Assembly (NCBI GenBank): GCA_002715985.1
Contig: PBAO01000036.1
Coordinates: 1-46,252 of the forward strand
Source of the DNA: Lysobacterales bacterium
GTDB lineage: Bacteria > Pseudomonadota > Gammaproteobacteria > Nevskiales > Salinisphaeraceae
DNA length: 46,252 nucleotides
Reading direction: 5' to 3'
Positions 18,352 to 29,081 of this stretch are shown in pieces. Position 1 is the first letter of the stretch. Every line of letters begins with the position of its first letter. The notes under the pieces are model-generated. The model did not search any database, had not been told where the DNA came from, and was given only the letters and a program-made list of their open reading frames with translations. The translations under genes and the position numbers were made by a program.

Positions 18352-19656
18352 TCACTCGGAGACCGGCTTGAATTCGCCGATGCCATGCTCGGCCGGGCTG
18401 CGCTCGTGGCGAGCGGCCCAGAAAAAGAACAGCACGAACGGAACGAACAGGAAGATCGCGGTATAGGCGTAGCCCATGTGCATGCTTGCCCCGCCGGCGA
18501 AGATCAGCGGATAGACGATGCCCCCGGCGCACGACAGGCCGCCGATGAAGCCGGCCGCCACCCCGGGCCGGGTCGGAAACAGAAGGGGCACGAGTGCGAA
18601 CGTGCCGCCGGTTCCGAAGCTGATGAACAGGCCGAGTGCCACCAGGGCCACGATGGAAACTGGCAACAGCCCGGCCATCCCGGCGGCCGCGAGGGCCAGC
18701 ATCGCGAGCACGATCAACAACAGCGCAATGGCCAGCCAATGCAGGCGCGGCGCGTAGGGCAGCGTCTTGGCCACCACCGGCAACGGCGTCCAGCCTTTTT
18801 TCTGAAAGGTATCGGACATGAATCCGGCAAACGGACGAAACAGCGCGGCCATGAACGATTGCACGGCCCCGAATGTGCCCGCAGCCACCTGCACGCCGGC
18901 CACGGTGGTGAAGCCCAGTGTCGTGATCTCGGCCTTGAAGCCTTCGGCAAAATAGCTCGACAGCCACGAGTTCAGCGCGATTTCCAGCCCGAACGACATG
19001 GCATAGGCCAGCATCAGGGCAATCGCGATATAGCGGCTCCAGACAAAGATCGTGCCGCGCCAGTCGGCCGCGCCCTTGGCCGTGGCATCCCGCGTGGCGT
19101 GGTCACGAGCGGCTTCGCCGCGCCAGAGATACCAGGCCGCGATGACCAGCGCCCCGATCCCCAGGCTTATGAACGCCCCCTGGTAATCCAGGCCGAACAG
19201 CCGGGGCAGCAGCAAGGCCCCGACCCCGGCGCCCACATTCCCCGTGCCGGCATACAGGCCTTCGGCCGTGCCGATCTCGTCGTTGTCAAACCATTGAGCC
19301 ACGTGCTGGATACCCACCACGAAAGACACGCCGGCGATGGCCACGATCACCCGTTCGATGAACAGCAGCGTGTAGTTCGTGGTGAACCCGGATGCGATGG
19401 AAACGACGCCACAAACACCGAGAATCACGGCAAAGGTTCGCGGCGCACCGAACCGGTCGGCCGTCCATCCCGCCACGATACGCCCGATCGGGGCCATCCA
19501 AAGTGCCGAGCTGGCCAGCAGGCCCAGGGCCGCCACCGACAGGCCGTAGCGATCGGCAATACTCGGACTGAAGGCCGCCGTGGCGAACCACATCAGAAAA
19601 CACCAGAAGAAACCGACGGTCGCGATGATCAACTGCTCTACCTTGTGGGTCTTCAC
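18352..19656 (-). CDS. NNP-family nitrate/nitrite MFS transporter
   Basis: 434 residues with about 12 membrane segments. The MFS loop motif APIGRIVAGWTADRFGAPR and the glycine-rich nitrate signature YAGTGNVGAGVGALLLP are characteristic of the NarK/NasA nitrate-nitrite porters; a second glycine-rich stretch is VAAGFIGGLSCAGGIVYPL. The start codon is GTG at 19654-19656 with GGAGAG 6 bases before it. As first gene of the cluster it would import nitrate for NasA. A sigma-54 promoter lies about 70 bases upstream. Direction of transport (uptake or exchange) cannot be read from sequence. Confidence 0.9.
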   Translation of the reverse strand: MKTHKVEQLIIATVGFFWCFLMWFATAAFSPSIADRYGLSVAALGLLASSALWMAPIGRIVAGWTADRFGAPRTFAVILGVCGVVSIASGFTTNYTLLFIERVIVAIAGVSFVVGIQHVAQWFDNDEIGTAEGLYAGTGNVGAGVGALLLPRLFGLDYQGAFISLGIGALVIAAWYLWRGEAARDHATRDATAKGAADWRGTIFVWSRYIAIALMLAYAMSFGLEIALNSWLSSYFAEGFKAEITTLGFTTVAGVQVAAGTFGAVQSFMAALFRPFAGFMSDTFQKKGWTPLPVVAKTLPYAPRLHWLAIALLLIVLAMLALAAAGMAGLLPVSIVALVALGLFISFGTGGTFALVPLLFPTRPGVAAGFIGGLSCAGGIVYPLIFAGGASMHMGYAYTAIFLFVPFVLFFFWAARHERSPAEHGIGEFKPVSE

Positions 19657-20010
19657 GCGGCTCTCCGTTCACTGATCGCAGCGCAGCGCATGCGACGGGC
19701 GATCCAGGCACATCTGCACAGGGACCAGCAGAAACCGTGCCAACCCCGGCGCATCGCTACGCAGAACGTGATGATCCGCGTGCGTGCCCGGGCTCGGCCT
19801 TGTCGATCGGCTCACCACGGCTCATACGGCGTTGCACCGCAGCCGTGTCATGCACGCCGATACAGCAACCCGTGGCACCACAAAAGCACAACCCGCCAGA
19901 CAGCTCGGGACATCGCTGCACCCCGCCCGGGCAACGCCAAAACCATCGCGACCGGCCGGACGAACACACGCCGACGCGAGTCGAGCGCGTGCTTTGGCGG
20001 ACTCGCGGAC
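19657..20010. other. Regulatory region upstream of the nitrate cluster
   Basis: This 354-base stretch has no convincing gene. It holds the sigma-54 promoter at 19728-19742 and, 90-200 bases further upstream, two imperfect dyads beginning TGCACC (19833-19849 and 19917-19933) that resemble half-matched NtrC sites (TGCACC-N5-GGTGCA). The dyads are weak and could be chance in this GC-rich sequence. Confidence 0.4.
19728..19742 (-). promoter_or_regulatory. Sigma-54 (RpoN) promoter of the nitrate assimilation cluster
   Basis: Minus-strand TGGCACG-GTTT-CTGC matches the RpoN consensus TGGCACG-N4-TTGC at all positions but one, with the invariant GG and GC at the correct spacing. The predicted start of transcription is about 60 bases before the GTG start codon at 19656. 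RpoN with NtrC commonly controls nitrate assimilation, so position and function agree. Confidence 0.75.
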
Positions 20011-20041
20011 ATAAAAAAGCCCGAGGCGGCATGCCTCGGGC
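20011..20041 (-). terminator. Intrinsic terminator of the ABC importer operon
   Basis: On the minus strand GCCCGAGGC, a 5-base loop and GCCTCGGGC are followed by six T. It lies about 30 bases after the stop codon of the substrate-binding protein gene. Confidence 0.88.
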
Positions 20042-20072
20042 CCGGGCGCTCAGGTACTGGCCTTATCCGTGT

Positions 20073-20981
20073 TTAGAGATCGTGCTGCTCGAGCCAGCCA
20101 TGAGCGACCTGGCGGGGATCGGCGTGATCCACCGAGACGCGACGATTCATGCGTTGCAGATCGGCCGTCGACAGCTGGGCCGACACCGCGTTCAGCACAT
20201 CGCGTATCTCAGGGGTCAACGCGGTCTTCCGGGCCACCGGCACGATATTCTGGGCCGGCACCAGATTCTTGTCGTCCTTGAGCAGAATCCAGCCGCGCTC
20301 GTCGATCACGCCCTGCGTGGTGAACATCCGGGCCACGTCGATCGCCCCGCTGGACAAGGCGCCCTGCGTCAACGGCCCGCCGGCATCCAGCGCGCGGAAC
20401 TGGCCGAACTCGATGCCGTAAACGGCTTTCAAGCCCGGCACGCCGACATAGCGAGTCTGGGTCTCGGGCGGGCCGCCCAACGTGAGCTTGGCCGCGACGG
20501 GCGCCAGATCGGACAGATTCTTCAAGTCATACCGCTCGGCGGTCTCGGGCGTGACCACGAGGCCATCCTTGTCCTGGGCCGGGCTCGGTGCCAGCGCCAC
20601 AACGCCGGACGGCAGCGCGTCTTTCAATGCGGCCATCACCGCATCCGGTTGCCCGGCCTTGGATTGACCGTTGCTCAGATACCCCAGCAGGGCGCCGGAG
20701 TATTCCGGCAACACATCGATCTCGCCGTTTTTCAACGCCGGGAACACGATCTCTCGCGAGCCGAGGTTCAAGCGTTTTCTGACCGCAATACCGTGATCGG
20801 TCAGTGCCTCGGCGTAGATATTGGCCAGCACGAGCTGTTCGGGGAAATTGGTCGAGCCCACCACGAGCGGTTTGGCCGCGAGCACCGTCGCGGGTAAGGC
20901 CAGTGCCACCAGCGCGGCCGCACTGGCCAGACGACGAATCAGTTGGAACGTTGCCATCGAAATCGAGTTTGGACGAGTCAT
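20073..20981 (-). CDS. Osmoprotectant-type ABC substrate-binding protein (OsmF/ProX-like)
   Basis: 302-residue periplasmic binding protein of the glycine betaine/choline (OpuAC-like) family. It has a signal peptide (LIRRLASAAALVALALPATVLAAK), then the typical opening LVVGSTNFPEQLVLANIYAEAL, the EIDVLPEYSGALLGYL motif and an ALSSGAIDVARMFTTQG stretch. Ligand aromatic residues cannot be assigned with confidence, so the substrate (betaine, choline or related) is inferred. The start at 20981 has no clear ribosome binding site; Met9 (20957) is an alternative. It is the last gene of a four-gene operon with both permeases and the ATPase. Confidence 0.88.
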   Translation of the reverse strand: MTRPNSISMATFQLIRRLASAAALVALALPATVLAAKPLVVGSTNFPEQLVLANIYAEALTDHGIAVRKRLNLGSREIVFPALKNGEIDVLPEYSGALLGYLSNGQSKAGQPDAVMAALKDALPSGVVALAPSPAQDKDGLVVTPETAERYDLKNLSDLAPVAAKLTLGGPPETQTRYVGVPGLKAVYGIEFGQFRALDAGGPLTQGALSSGAIDVARMFTTQGVIDERGWILLKDDKNLVPAQNIVPVARKTALTPEIRDVLNAVSAQLSTADLQRMNRRVSVDHADPRQVAHGWLEQHDL

Positions 20982-21023
20982 GACAAGATACTGTGGTGTG
21001 GCGCACGCCGCCGCAAGCCGGGT

Positions 21024-21779
21024 TCAGCCATTCCGGCGCAGCCCGGGCGAAACCAGCAGGCCTTGCAGGCCGGCCAGCAAGAGCTCGAGCAACACGGCCA
21101 GAACCGCAACGACCAGCGCCCCGCCGACCACCTGGGCCAGTTGCTGTTGGGCCAGGCCATCGATCAGATAACGCCCCAACCCGCCCAGCCCGACATAGGC
21201 GGCCAGTGTGGCCGTAGACAGCACCTGCACGGCCGAGGTGCGAATACCGGCCATGACCAGCGGCATGGCGATCGGCAGCTCGACCTGCCACAGCCGTTGC
21301 CAGCGCGACAGGCCCAGCGCGATCGCTGCCGTGCGCACCGCCGGATCGACGGCCTGCATGCCGACATAGCTGTTCGTGACCATCGGCGGTATGGCCAGTG
21401 CCACAAGGGCGACCAGCACAGGCACGAAGCCGAACCCCACAAGTAGAAACATCAGGATCACGAGCCCGAAGGACGGCACCGCACGCCCCATGTTGGCCAC
21501 ATTGATCGCCAGCAGGCCGCCACGACCCCAGTGGCCGAGCCCGATGCCCACCGGCAGTGCGATCAACAGCGCGATCGCCATCGCGCTCGTCATGTAATAC
21601 AGATGCTCGACGATACGCGTCGGCAAACTCGCCGGGCCGTGCCACTGCGCGGGGGCGACGAACCAGTCCACGAGCTGACCGACAACGCCCGGACCGTCGG
21701 CCTCGAGCCCGATCGCCTGGGCCGGCAGGCTCAACAGGCCAAGCGTCATCGCCACGACAACCAATCGGCACCGCCTCAT
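21024..21779 (-). CDS. ABC importer permease with N-terminal signal-like segment
   Basis: 251-residue inner-membrane permease of the OpuBB/ProW family. It starts MRRCRLVVVAMTLGLLSLPAQA, a signal-like helix, then a short periplasmic part and about five further helices. The EAA-type coupling motif reads AIALGLSRWQRLWQVELPIAMPLVMAGIR. The ATG at 21779 overlaps the stop of the upstream permease as ATGA, which decides the start over longer readings. It pairs with the other permease to form the channel. Confidence 0.88.
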   Translation of the reverse strand: MRRCRLVVVAMTLGLLSLPAQAIGLEADGPGVVGQLVDWFVAPAQWHGPASLPTRIVEHLYYMTSAMAIALLIALPVGIGLGHWGRGGLLAINVANMGRAVPSFGLVILMFLLVGFGFVPVLVALVALAIPPMVTNSYVGMQAVDPAVRTAAIALGLSRWQRLWQVELPIAMPLVMAGIRTSAVQVLSTATLAAYVGLGGLGRYLIDGLAQQQLAQVVGGALVVAVLAVLLELLLAGLQGLLVSPGLRRNG

Positions 21780-22423
21780 GTCGCACGCCCGCGTTGCCAG
21801 GGCGTGAGCCACCACAGCAGGCCGGCGAGCAGCAGATCCACGCCCACGGCCAAACCAATCGACAGCACGAAGCCCACCAGAAGCGGCGTCGTGAAATGCA
21901 GCGTGAAGCCGGTGATGAACAGCTGCCCCAGACCGCCCTGGCCGATCAGCGCAGTCACCGTGACCATGCCGATCGTGGTGACCGCCGCAATACGCACACC
22001 GGCCATGATGACCGGGAGCGCGATCGGCAGCTCGACCTGCAGGAGCTGGCGACCGCGCGAATAGCCGAGTGCTTTCGCGGCCTCGCTGACATCGGCCGGC
22101 ACACCGCGCAGCCCGGCCACGATATTGCGAAAGAGAATCAACAGGGTATAGATCGTCAGCCCGATCAGAGACGTGGCGATCGACAACCCCGTAAACGGAA
22201 TCAACAGAATGAACAGCGCCAGCGAGGGGACCGTGAACAGAATCCCGGTCAGCCCGAGCGAGGGGCCATAGAAACGTGGCCAGCGCACGGCTGCCAGTGC
22301 CAGGGGAAAGGCGATCATCAACCCCAACCCCACGGCCAGCCCGGTCAGAAGCACGTGCTGGCCCAACTGTGCGCCGATCTCGCCAGCATGCCGGGCCACC
22401 CACTCCCACTGGACGAGACTCAT
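21776..22423 (-). CDS. ABC importer permease
   Basis: 215-residue inner-membrane permease of the osmoprotectant importer, about six helices. The coupling motif AKALGYSRGRQLLQVELPIALPVIMAGVR contacts the ATPase. It overlaps both neighbours by four bases (ATGA), so ATPase, both permeases and the binding protein are made as one unit. Length and layout match OpuCB/YehW-type subunits. Confidence 0.9.
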   Translation of the reverse strand: MSLVQWEWVARHAGEIGAQLGQHVLLTGLAVGLGLMIAFPLALAAVRWPRFYGPSLGLTGILFTVPSLALFILLIPFTGLSIATSLIGLTIYTLLILFRNIVAGLRGVPADVSEAAKALGYSRGRQLLQVELPIALPVIMAGVRIAAVTTIGMVTVTALIGQGGLGQLFITGFTLHFTTPLLVGFVLSIGLAVGVDLLLAGLLWWLTPWQRGRAT

Positions 22424-23478
22424 GCGAGCGCTCCACGCAGCTCGGCCGGGCCGATCAACCCGTCCAGGCGCCCGTCGTCATCGACCACCGGCACCACCCC
22501 GATCGGGCTGCGCAGGCTGGCCGACAGCACGCAGTCCAGAGATGTCGTCGGCGAGACCGTCTCGGCGAACGGTTGCAGCGCGGTGCTTTCGGTACGGCGC
22601 CAGCCCAGCAGTCGGCCGGCACTGTCGTGCACCACCACCCAATCGTGGCCGGCGATCCCGTTCAATCCGCCGACATCGTCCGCGTTATCGACGAGCGGTG
22701 GCGATGGCATACGCGGAGCCCGGCGCACGTCGAGCAGCGCCAGGCGCTTGAGCTCGCGATCCCGGCCGAGAAAATCGGCGACGAAATCATCGGCCGGGGC
22801 GGCCAGCAGACGACCGGGGGTATCGAACTGCGCCAGCCGGCCACCCACGGCAAAGATCGCGATCCGATCGCCCAGGCGAATCGCTTCATCGATATCGTGC
22901 GTCACGAACACGATGGTCTTGTGCAGGCGAGCCTGCAGATCCAGTAGCTCGTCCTGCAGACGCCGGCGCACGATCGGATCCACCGCCGCAAAAGGCTCAT
23001 CCATGAGAAGGATCGGCGGATCGGCCGCCAGCGCGCGCGCGACGCCCACGCGCTGCTGCTGGCCGCCCGACAGCTGATGCGGATAGCGCGTGGCCAGTTC
23101 GGCGCTCAGACCCACGGTTTCCATCAGACTGTACACACGCTCCTGTACAGCCGGCTTCTTCCAGCCCAGCAGCCGAGGCACCGTGGCGATGTTGTCGAAC
23201 ACCGATTGATGAGGAAACAGCCCGGAGTGCTGCATGACATATCCGATGCCCCTCCGCAGTGTCATCGCATCCAGCCGATCGATGGCACGGTCTTCGATGG
23301 TGATCCGGCCCGCCGAGGCCGATTCCAGCCGGTTGATCATGCGAAGCGTCGTCGTCTTGCCACACCCGGATGGGCCGACCAGAACCGTCAACTCTCCGGA
23401 GCCAATCGACAGATCCAGACCGTCAACAGCGACCGTCTGGTCGGGATAGCGTTTCGTGACCTGCTCGAACGTAATCAA
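22420..23478 (-). CDS. ABC importer ATPase with C-terminal CBS-like region (OpuCA-like)
   Basis: 352 residues. Walker A GPSGCGKT at 35-42, signature LSGGQQQR, Walker B ILLMDEPFAAVDP and switch FVTHDIDEA form the nucleotide-binding domain. Residues from about 255 resemble a CBS pair (VVHDSAGRLLGW, PIGVVPVVDDDGRLDGL), which in OpuA-type importers senses ionic strength. The start is TTG at 23476-23478 with GAGGA 8 bases upstream. First gene of the importer operon; no adjacent regulator is seen. Confidence 0.9.
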   Translation of the reverse strand: MITFEQVTKRYPDQTVAVDGLDLSIGSGELTVLVGPSGCGKTTTLRMINRLESASAGRITIEDRAIDRLDAMTLRRGIGYVMQHSGLFPHQSVFDNIATVPRLLGWKKPAVQERVYSLMETVGLSAELATRYPHQLSGGQQQRVGVARALAADPPILLMDEPFAAVDPIVRRRLQDELLDLQARLHKTIVFVTHDIDEAIRLGDRIAIFAVGGRLAQFDTPGRLLAAPADDFVADFLGRDRELKRLALLDVRRAPRMPSPPLVDNADDVGGLNGIAGHDWVVVHDSAGRLLGWRRTESTALQPFAETVSPTTSLDCVLSASLRSPIGVVPVVDDDGRLDGLIGPAELRGALA

Positions 23479-23903
23479 AGCGGTCTGTCCTCAGCCGCAC
23501 CATGGCCACCGATCCATCGGCCCATATCCCTGTCTCCCGTGGCCTGGCGGCCTCTTTTGAGTTGTCGTCCTATGAGGCCGCATATGCGCGACCTCGGCAT
23601 GTACGCCTCGCGAGCCGATCCTGATTCAACGACAGGCCCGGTCAAAGCCAACCGCTTGATGGGCAATTCAAGAACCGCGCATCAGTGTCAGACCCGCTCG
23701 CCACATGATCGCAGAAAGATCAGCTCGTGGCCGAGCATGGCTGGGTTGTCAACGGACGGCATCTGTTTTGGCCGTTGCCGTTTTCGAAATCACGACAACT
23801 GATGATCGCTTTTGAATGCTCATCGCCCGTATTCATTGATACGGCCATTGATTTGGTCCACGCCTTGAACCGCGTGGCCAACCCGCGCCGTCTTCGTCGA
23901 CGA
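23479..23903. other. Gene-poor stretch upstream of the ABC importer
   Basis: These 425 bases show no credible coding region on either strand. They are less GC-rich than the genes around them in places (about 23800-23860). The importer promoter should lie here on the minus strand, but no clear -35/-10 pair was found. Confidence 0.5.
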
Positions 23904-24020
23904 GTCGGCGGGCGCCTGTGGCGCCCTTTCGAACCGCGGGATCCTCATCAGGGCCGCTACGCCAGCCATAAAAAAGGCCCGCTTGGCGCGGGCCTTCCTT
24001 ATGGCTGGGGAAGAGGGATT
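23904..24020. repeat. Direct repeat copy 1: tRNA-Gln 3' end plus terminator
   Basis: 117 bases matching 24085-24201 at 115 positions, offset 181. It includes a full copy of the tRNA-Gln terminator and, at 24002-24020, the last 19 bases of the tRNA-Gln gene (CCA end through the T-loop start) without the rest of the tRNA. The intervening 64 bases (24021-24084) are unique. Confidence 0.95.
23970..23994 (-). terminator. Duplicate intrinsic terminator (copy 1)
   Basis: Minus-strand GGCCCGC, loop GCCAA, GCGGGCC followed by six T. Identical to the terminator at 24151-24175. Confidence 0.85.
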
Positions 24021-24084
24021 GCTCGCACTCGGCCATAGGCCGACTGCTCGGCCCTTCGGGCCCAGTCGAGCTGAGCGCTCGACT

Positions 24085-24201
24085 GTCGGCGGGCGCCTGT
24101 GGCGCCCTTTCGAACCGCGGGGTTCTCATCAGGGCCGCTACGCCAGCCATAAAAAAGGCCCGCTTGGCGCGGGCCTTCCTTATGGCTGGGGAAGAGGGAT
24201 T
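24085..24201. repeat. Direct repeat copy 2: tRNA-Gln 3' end plus terminator
   Basis: Partner of 23904-24020, differing at two bases. This copy is joined to the complete tRNA-Gln gene, so it is the original and the left copy is the duplicate. Confidence 0.95.
24151..24175 (-). terminator. Intrinsic terminator of tRNA-Gln (and possibly rplM-rpsI)
   Basis: Minus-strand GGCCCGC, loop GCCAA, GCGGGCC, then six T, 8 bases after the tRNA CCA end. Confidence 0.9.
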
Positions 24202-24256
24202 CGAACCCCCGCTGGCGGAGTCAGAGTCCGCAGTCCTACCACTAGACGATTCCCCA
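24183..24256 (-). tRNA. tRNA-Gln (anticodon CTG)
   Basis: Starts TGGGGAA, with the U1 typical of glutamine tRNAs, and ends TTCCCCA-GCCA with encoded CCA. Anticodon arm GCGGA CTCTGAC TCCGC gives CTG, reading CAG. T-arm GGGGG TTCGAAT CCCTC. It lies 54 bases downstream of rpsI on the same strand, so it may be co-transcribed with the ribosomal protein genes. Confidence 0.94.
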
Positions 24257-24269
24257 TCAACTGGTTGTC

Positions 24270-24299
24270 GGTACGCCGATTCTAACAAACCGGCGTACC
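24270..24299 (-). promoter_or_regulatory. Hairpin between rpsI and tRNA-Gln
   Basis: Perfect 9-bp arms GGTACGCCG and CGGCGTACC around a 12-base loop. No T-run follows on the minus strand, so it is not a standard terminator; it may be an mRNA 3' end stabiliser or a processing site. The loop contains TAGAAT (24279-24284), a possible -10 for tRNA-Gln, but the matching -35 is poor. Confidence 0.4.
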
Positions 24300-24310
24300 A
24301 AGCAGTCGCT

Positions 24311-24703
24311 TTAGCGCTTGGAGTACTGCGGCGACTTGCGGGCCTTGTGCAGGCCGATCTTCTTACGCTCGACCTTACGCGCATCGCGGGTCATGTAGCC
24401 GGCGGCACGCAGTGCCGGGCGCATGCCTTCGTCGTAATCGACCAGTGCCCGGGCCAGACCGTGGCGAATCGCGCCGGCCTGACCGTTCGGGCCGCCGCCA
24501 TGCACGGTGACGGTGATGTCGAAACGGTTCATCGCATCGGTGGCTTCAAGCGCTTGGCGCACGATCATGCGCGAGGTCGGACGACCGAAGTATTCGTCCA
24601 GCGTCTTCTTGTTGACGGTGATCTGACCGGATCCCGGCTTGATGAAGACACGAGCGGAGGCGGTCTTGCGACGGCCGGTGCCGTAGGACTGTTCGGTTGC
24701 CAT
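24311..24703 (-). CDS. rpsI: 30S ribosomal protein S9
   Basis: 130-residue S9 of the small subunit; its C-terminal tail reaches the P-site tRNA. Typical segments are [36 protein letters not shown] and the terminal [11 protein letters not shown], whose last Arg is the conserved tRNA contact. It starts 3 bases after rplM stops, the invariant bacterial pairing. Confidence 0.98.
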   Translation of the reverse strand: MATEQSYGTGRRKTASARVFIKPGSGQITVNKKTLDEYFGRPTSRMIVRQALEATDAMNRFDITVTVHGGGPNGQAGAIRHGLARALVDYDEGMRPALRAAGYMTRDARKVERKKIGLHKARKSPQYSKR

Positions 24704-24706
24704 GCT

Positions 24707-25135
24707 TTAAATCTCCAGCGTCTGCGGCTGCTGTGCGGTGTGCGGATGATCGGCGGCCGGATAGACACGCAGCTTGCGTGCCATGTCACGACCCAGCGGA
24801 CCCTTGGGCAACATGCCCTTGACCGCATGCTCGATCACGCGCTCCGGGTGCGTGGCGAGCTGCTTTTCCAGGGTGATCGACTTCATGTTACCGACATAGC
24901 CGGTGAAGCGATAATAAACTTTCTGCTGCGGCTTCTTGCCGGTGGTCTTCACATTGGCAGCGTTGATGACGACGATATGATCGCCGACGTCCATGTGCGG
25001 TGTGTACTCCGGCTTGTGCTTGCCGCGCAGGCGGAACGCGATCTCGGAGGCCAGACGACCCAGTGTCTTGTCGGTAGCGTCAACGACGAACCAATCGCCG
25101 GGGACCTCGTTTTTCTTCGCGGAAAACGTCTTCAT
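24707..25135 (-). CDS. rplM: 50S ribosomal protein L13
   Basis: 142-residue L13, an early-assembly protein of the large subunit. Typical segments: [57 protein letters not shown] and [19 protein letters not shown]. First gene of rplM-rpsI, with its own strong-looking promoter. Confidence 0.98.
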   Translation of the reverse strand: MKTFSAKKNEVPGDWFVVDATDKTLGRLASEIAFRLRGKHKPEYTPHMDVGDHIVVINAANVKTTGKKPQQKVYYRFTGYVGNMKSITLEKQLATHPERVIEHAVKGMLPKGPLGRDMARKLRVYPAADHPHTAQQPQTLEI

Positions 25136-25189
25136 TGCAATACTCGTCAGCCGTAGCGAAACACAGCAGCGCCGCTGCGAAAGCGCGCA

Positions 25190-25218
25190 ATTCTATAGCC
25201 GTAACCCGGCCTTTGCAA
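25190..25218 (-). promoter_or_regulatory. Promoter of rplM-rpsI
   Basis: Minus-strand TTGCAA (25213-25218) and TAGAAT (25190-25195) are 17 bases apart, followed by a GC-rich discriminator, as expected for a growth-rate-controlled ribosomal operon. It lies about 55 bases before the rplM start. Confidence 0.65.
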
Positions 25219-25260
25219 CGCTTTTCTTGGGCCGGTGTAACCGTGGGGCACGCCGCATGC

Positions 25261-25851
25261 TCAGTCGCACTCTCGAATGATCTCGGAAAGCGCCTTGCGC
25301 CGGCTTTTCGGGCGCCGCAGCGGATAGCCGTACCAGATGAGCCCCACACAGTACTCGCGCGCCGGATCGGCATCAATGGCCCGCAGAAAGGCGGCTTCAC
25401 GGGTAACCGCCCCGCTGGCCCACTTGGTGGCGATACCCGCACTGTGCAGATAGATCGAGAGATTCTGAATCGCACAGGCACAGGCGGCATAGTCTTCGCA
25501 GGCCGTGATCGCATCATCGTGACGCAGACAGGTCACGGCCAGCCAGCCCGGCATCTGTGACCAGCGCTCGCGTTTGGCCTCGGCCACGTCATCGCCCTTG
25601 CTGGCCGCGACCAACGCCGTGTTGAGCTCGATGATCCGGGCCTGGGTGGCCGCACCGATGAGTGCGAAACGCCAGGGCTCGGTCAGGTGATGATTGGGCG
25701 CCCAGCGCGCGACCTCGATCGCCTCATGCACTGTCGCGGTGTCGGGCACGATATCGTTGCGAAACCGGTCGACCGTACGGCGCCCGCGCAACAGGGTCGC
25801 GGCATCTGCCGGGGCGACCGGGCTATCGGTCAGGCGTGCACTGTCGGTCAT
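25261..25851 (-). CDS. Nitroreductase-family flavoprotein
   Basis: 196-residue FMN-dependent NAD(P)H oxidoreductase of the nitroreductase fold. The FMN-binding start is RRTVDRFRNDIV, followed by ARWAPNHHLTEPWRFALIG, and the ACACAIQNLSIYLHSAGIATKW helix lies near the dimer interface. Closest in look to the short YdjA-like branch; the physiological substrate is unknown. The ATG at 25851 follows the lptE stop by 4 bases, so it belongs to the leuS-lptE unit, where holA is more usual. A longer reading exists but would overlap lptE. Confidence 0.85.
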   Translation of the reverse strand: MTDSARLTDSPVAPADAATLLRGRRTVDRFRNDIVPDTATVHEAIEVARWAPNHHLTEPWRFALIGAATQARIIELNTALVAASKGDDVAEAKRERWSQMPGWLAVTCLRHDDAITACEDYAACACAIQNLSIYLHSAGIATKWASGAVTREAAFLRAIDADPAREYCVGLIWYGYPLRRPKSRRKALSEIIRECD

Positions 25852-25855
25852 ACGA

Positions 25856-26380
25856 TCACTCGGGCGTTTCGGCCGCGCTGGGCGCATCCATGGCCTGATT
25901 GATCTGAGAGATGCGTGCCAGAATCCGATCGGCCAGATTGTTCTGCATCTGTTCCAGATTGTGTCGCCGCTGATCCTCGATGGACAGTCGCTGGCTGGCC
26001 TCGACGCTGTAATCGCGTATGGCCACCACGCGCTCACCGGCCAGGCGAGCCTCGCCGTTGACGCTGTAGTTGTAGGTGACCTGAACGCTCAGCCGATACA
26101 CCGCTGCATCGCCGTCAACCGGGCTGACCGCGATCGTGCGCTGGTTCTGGGCGACCTTGATGACGCGCAATACCGCCGGCGCGGTGGCACGGCCCAGCTG
26201 ATCGCGCTGGCGCAGGCGTTGCTTGAGCACGCGCACGACTTCCGGATCACCCACGGTGTAATCGTTGTCGTAGAGTACGGCCATCCGCTCGACGTTGTCG
26301 GGCAGAACCGAACGCCCCTGCAGATGAAAACCACAGCCGCTGACAACGAGCACAACAAGCACAGCGCTCGCAATACGCAT
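25856..26380 (-). CDS. lptE: LptE, outer-membrane LPS assembly lipoprotein
   Basis: LptE plugs the LptD barrel that inserts lipopolysaccharide in the outer membrane. The chosen start gives MRIASAVLVVLVVSGCGFHLQG: a lipoprotein signal peptide with lipobox VSGC, and the GFHLQG opening typical of the family. 174 residues. An earlier ATG at 26422, 4 bases after the leuS stop, would add 14 residues; both are possible. The C-terminal helix EDQRRHNLEQMQNNLADRIL is typical. It follows leuS as in E. coli. Confidence 0.9.
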   Translation of the reverse strand: MRIASAVLVVLVVSGCGFHLQGRSVLPDNVERMAVLYDNDYTVGDPEVVRVLKQRLRQRDQLGRATAPAVLRVIKVAQNQRTIAVSPVDGDAAVYRLSVQVTYNYSVNGEARLAGERVVAIRDYSVEASQRLSIEDQRRHNLEQMQNNLADRILARISQINQAMDAPSAAETPE

Positions 26381-26426
26381 CACGCTTGCCGGGCCGCCGG
26401 CGGCGATCGTGGATTTATACATAGCC

Positions 26427-29018
<2,592 letters not shown>

Positions 29019-29081
29019 TCAGGCGCACACGAACCTCTCCCGAGCCTTGTTGCTCGAGCGACCGGCCAACCCACAGCGCCA

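Noticed and set aside
17980-20076. A 698-codon plus-strand reading frame opposite the nitrate transporter
   Set aside because: It is the antisense shadow of GC-rich minus-strand genes: Gln/His/Arg/Gly-rich, no domains, crossing several real genes and a promoter region.
23904-24201. Short CRISPR array
   Set aside because: Only two copies, 117 bases each with a 64-base interval, and they are tRNA/terminator sequence; no cas genes.
23983-25156. Plus-strand frames starting MARAFLMAGEEG near tRNA-Gln
   Set aside because: They translate through the repeated terminator, the tRNA and the antisense of rpsI/rplM; the shared N-terminus only reflects the direct repeat.
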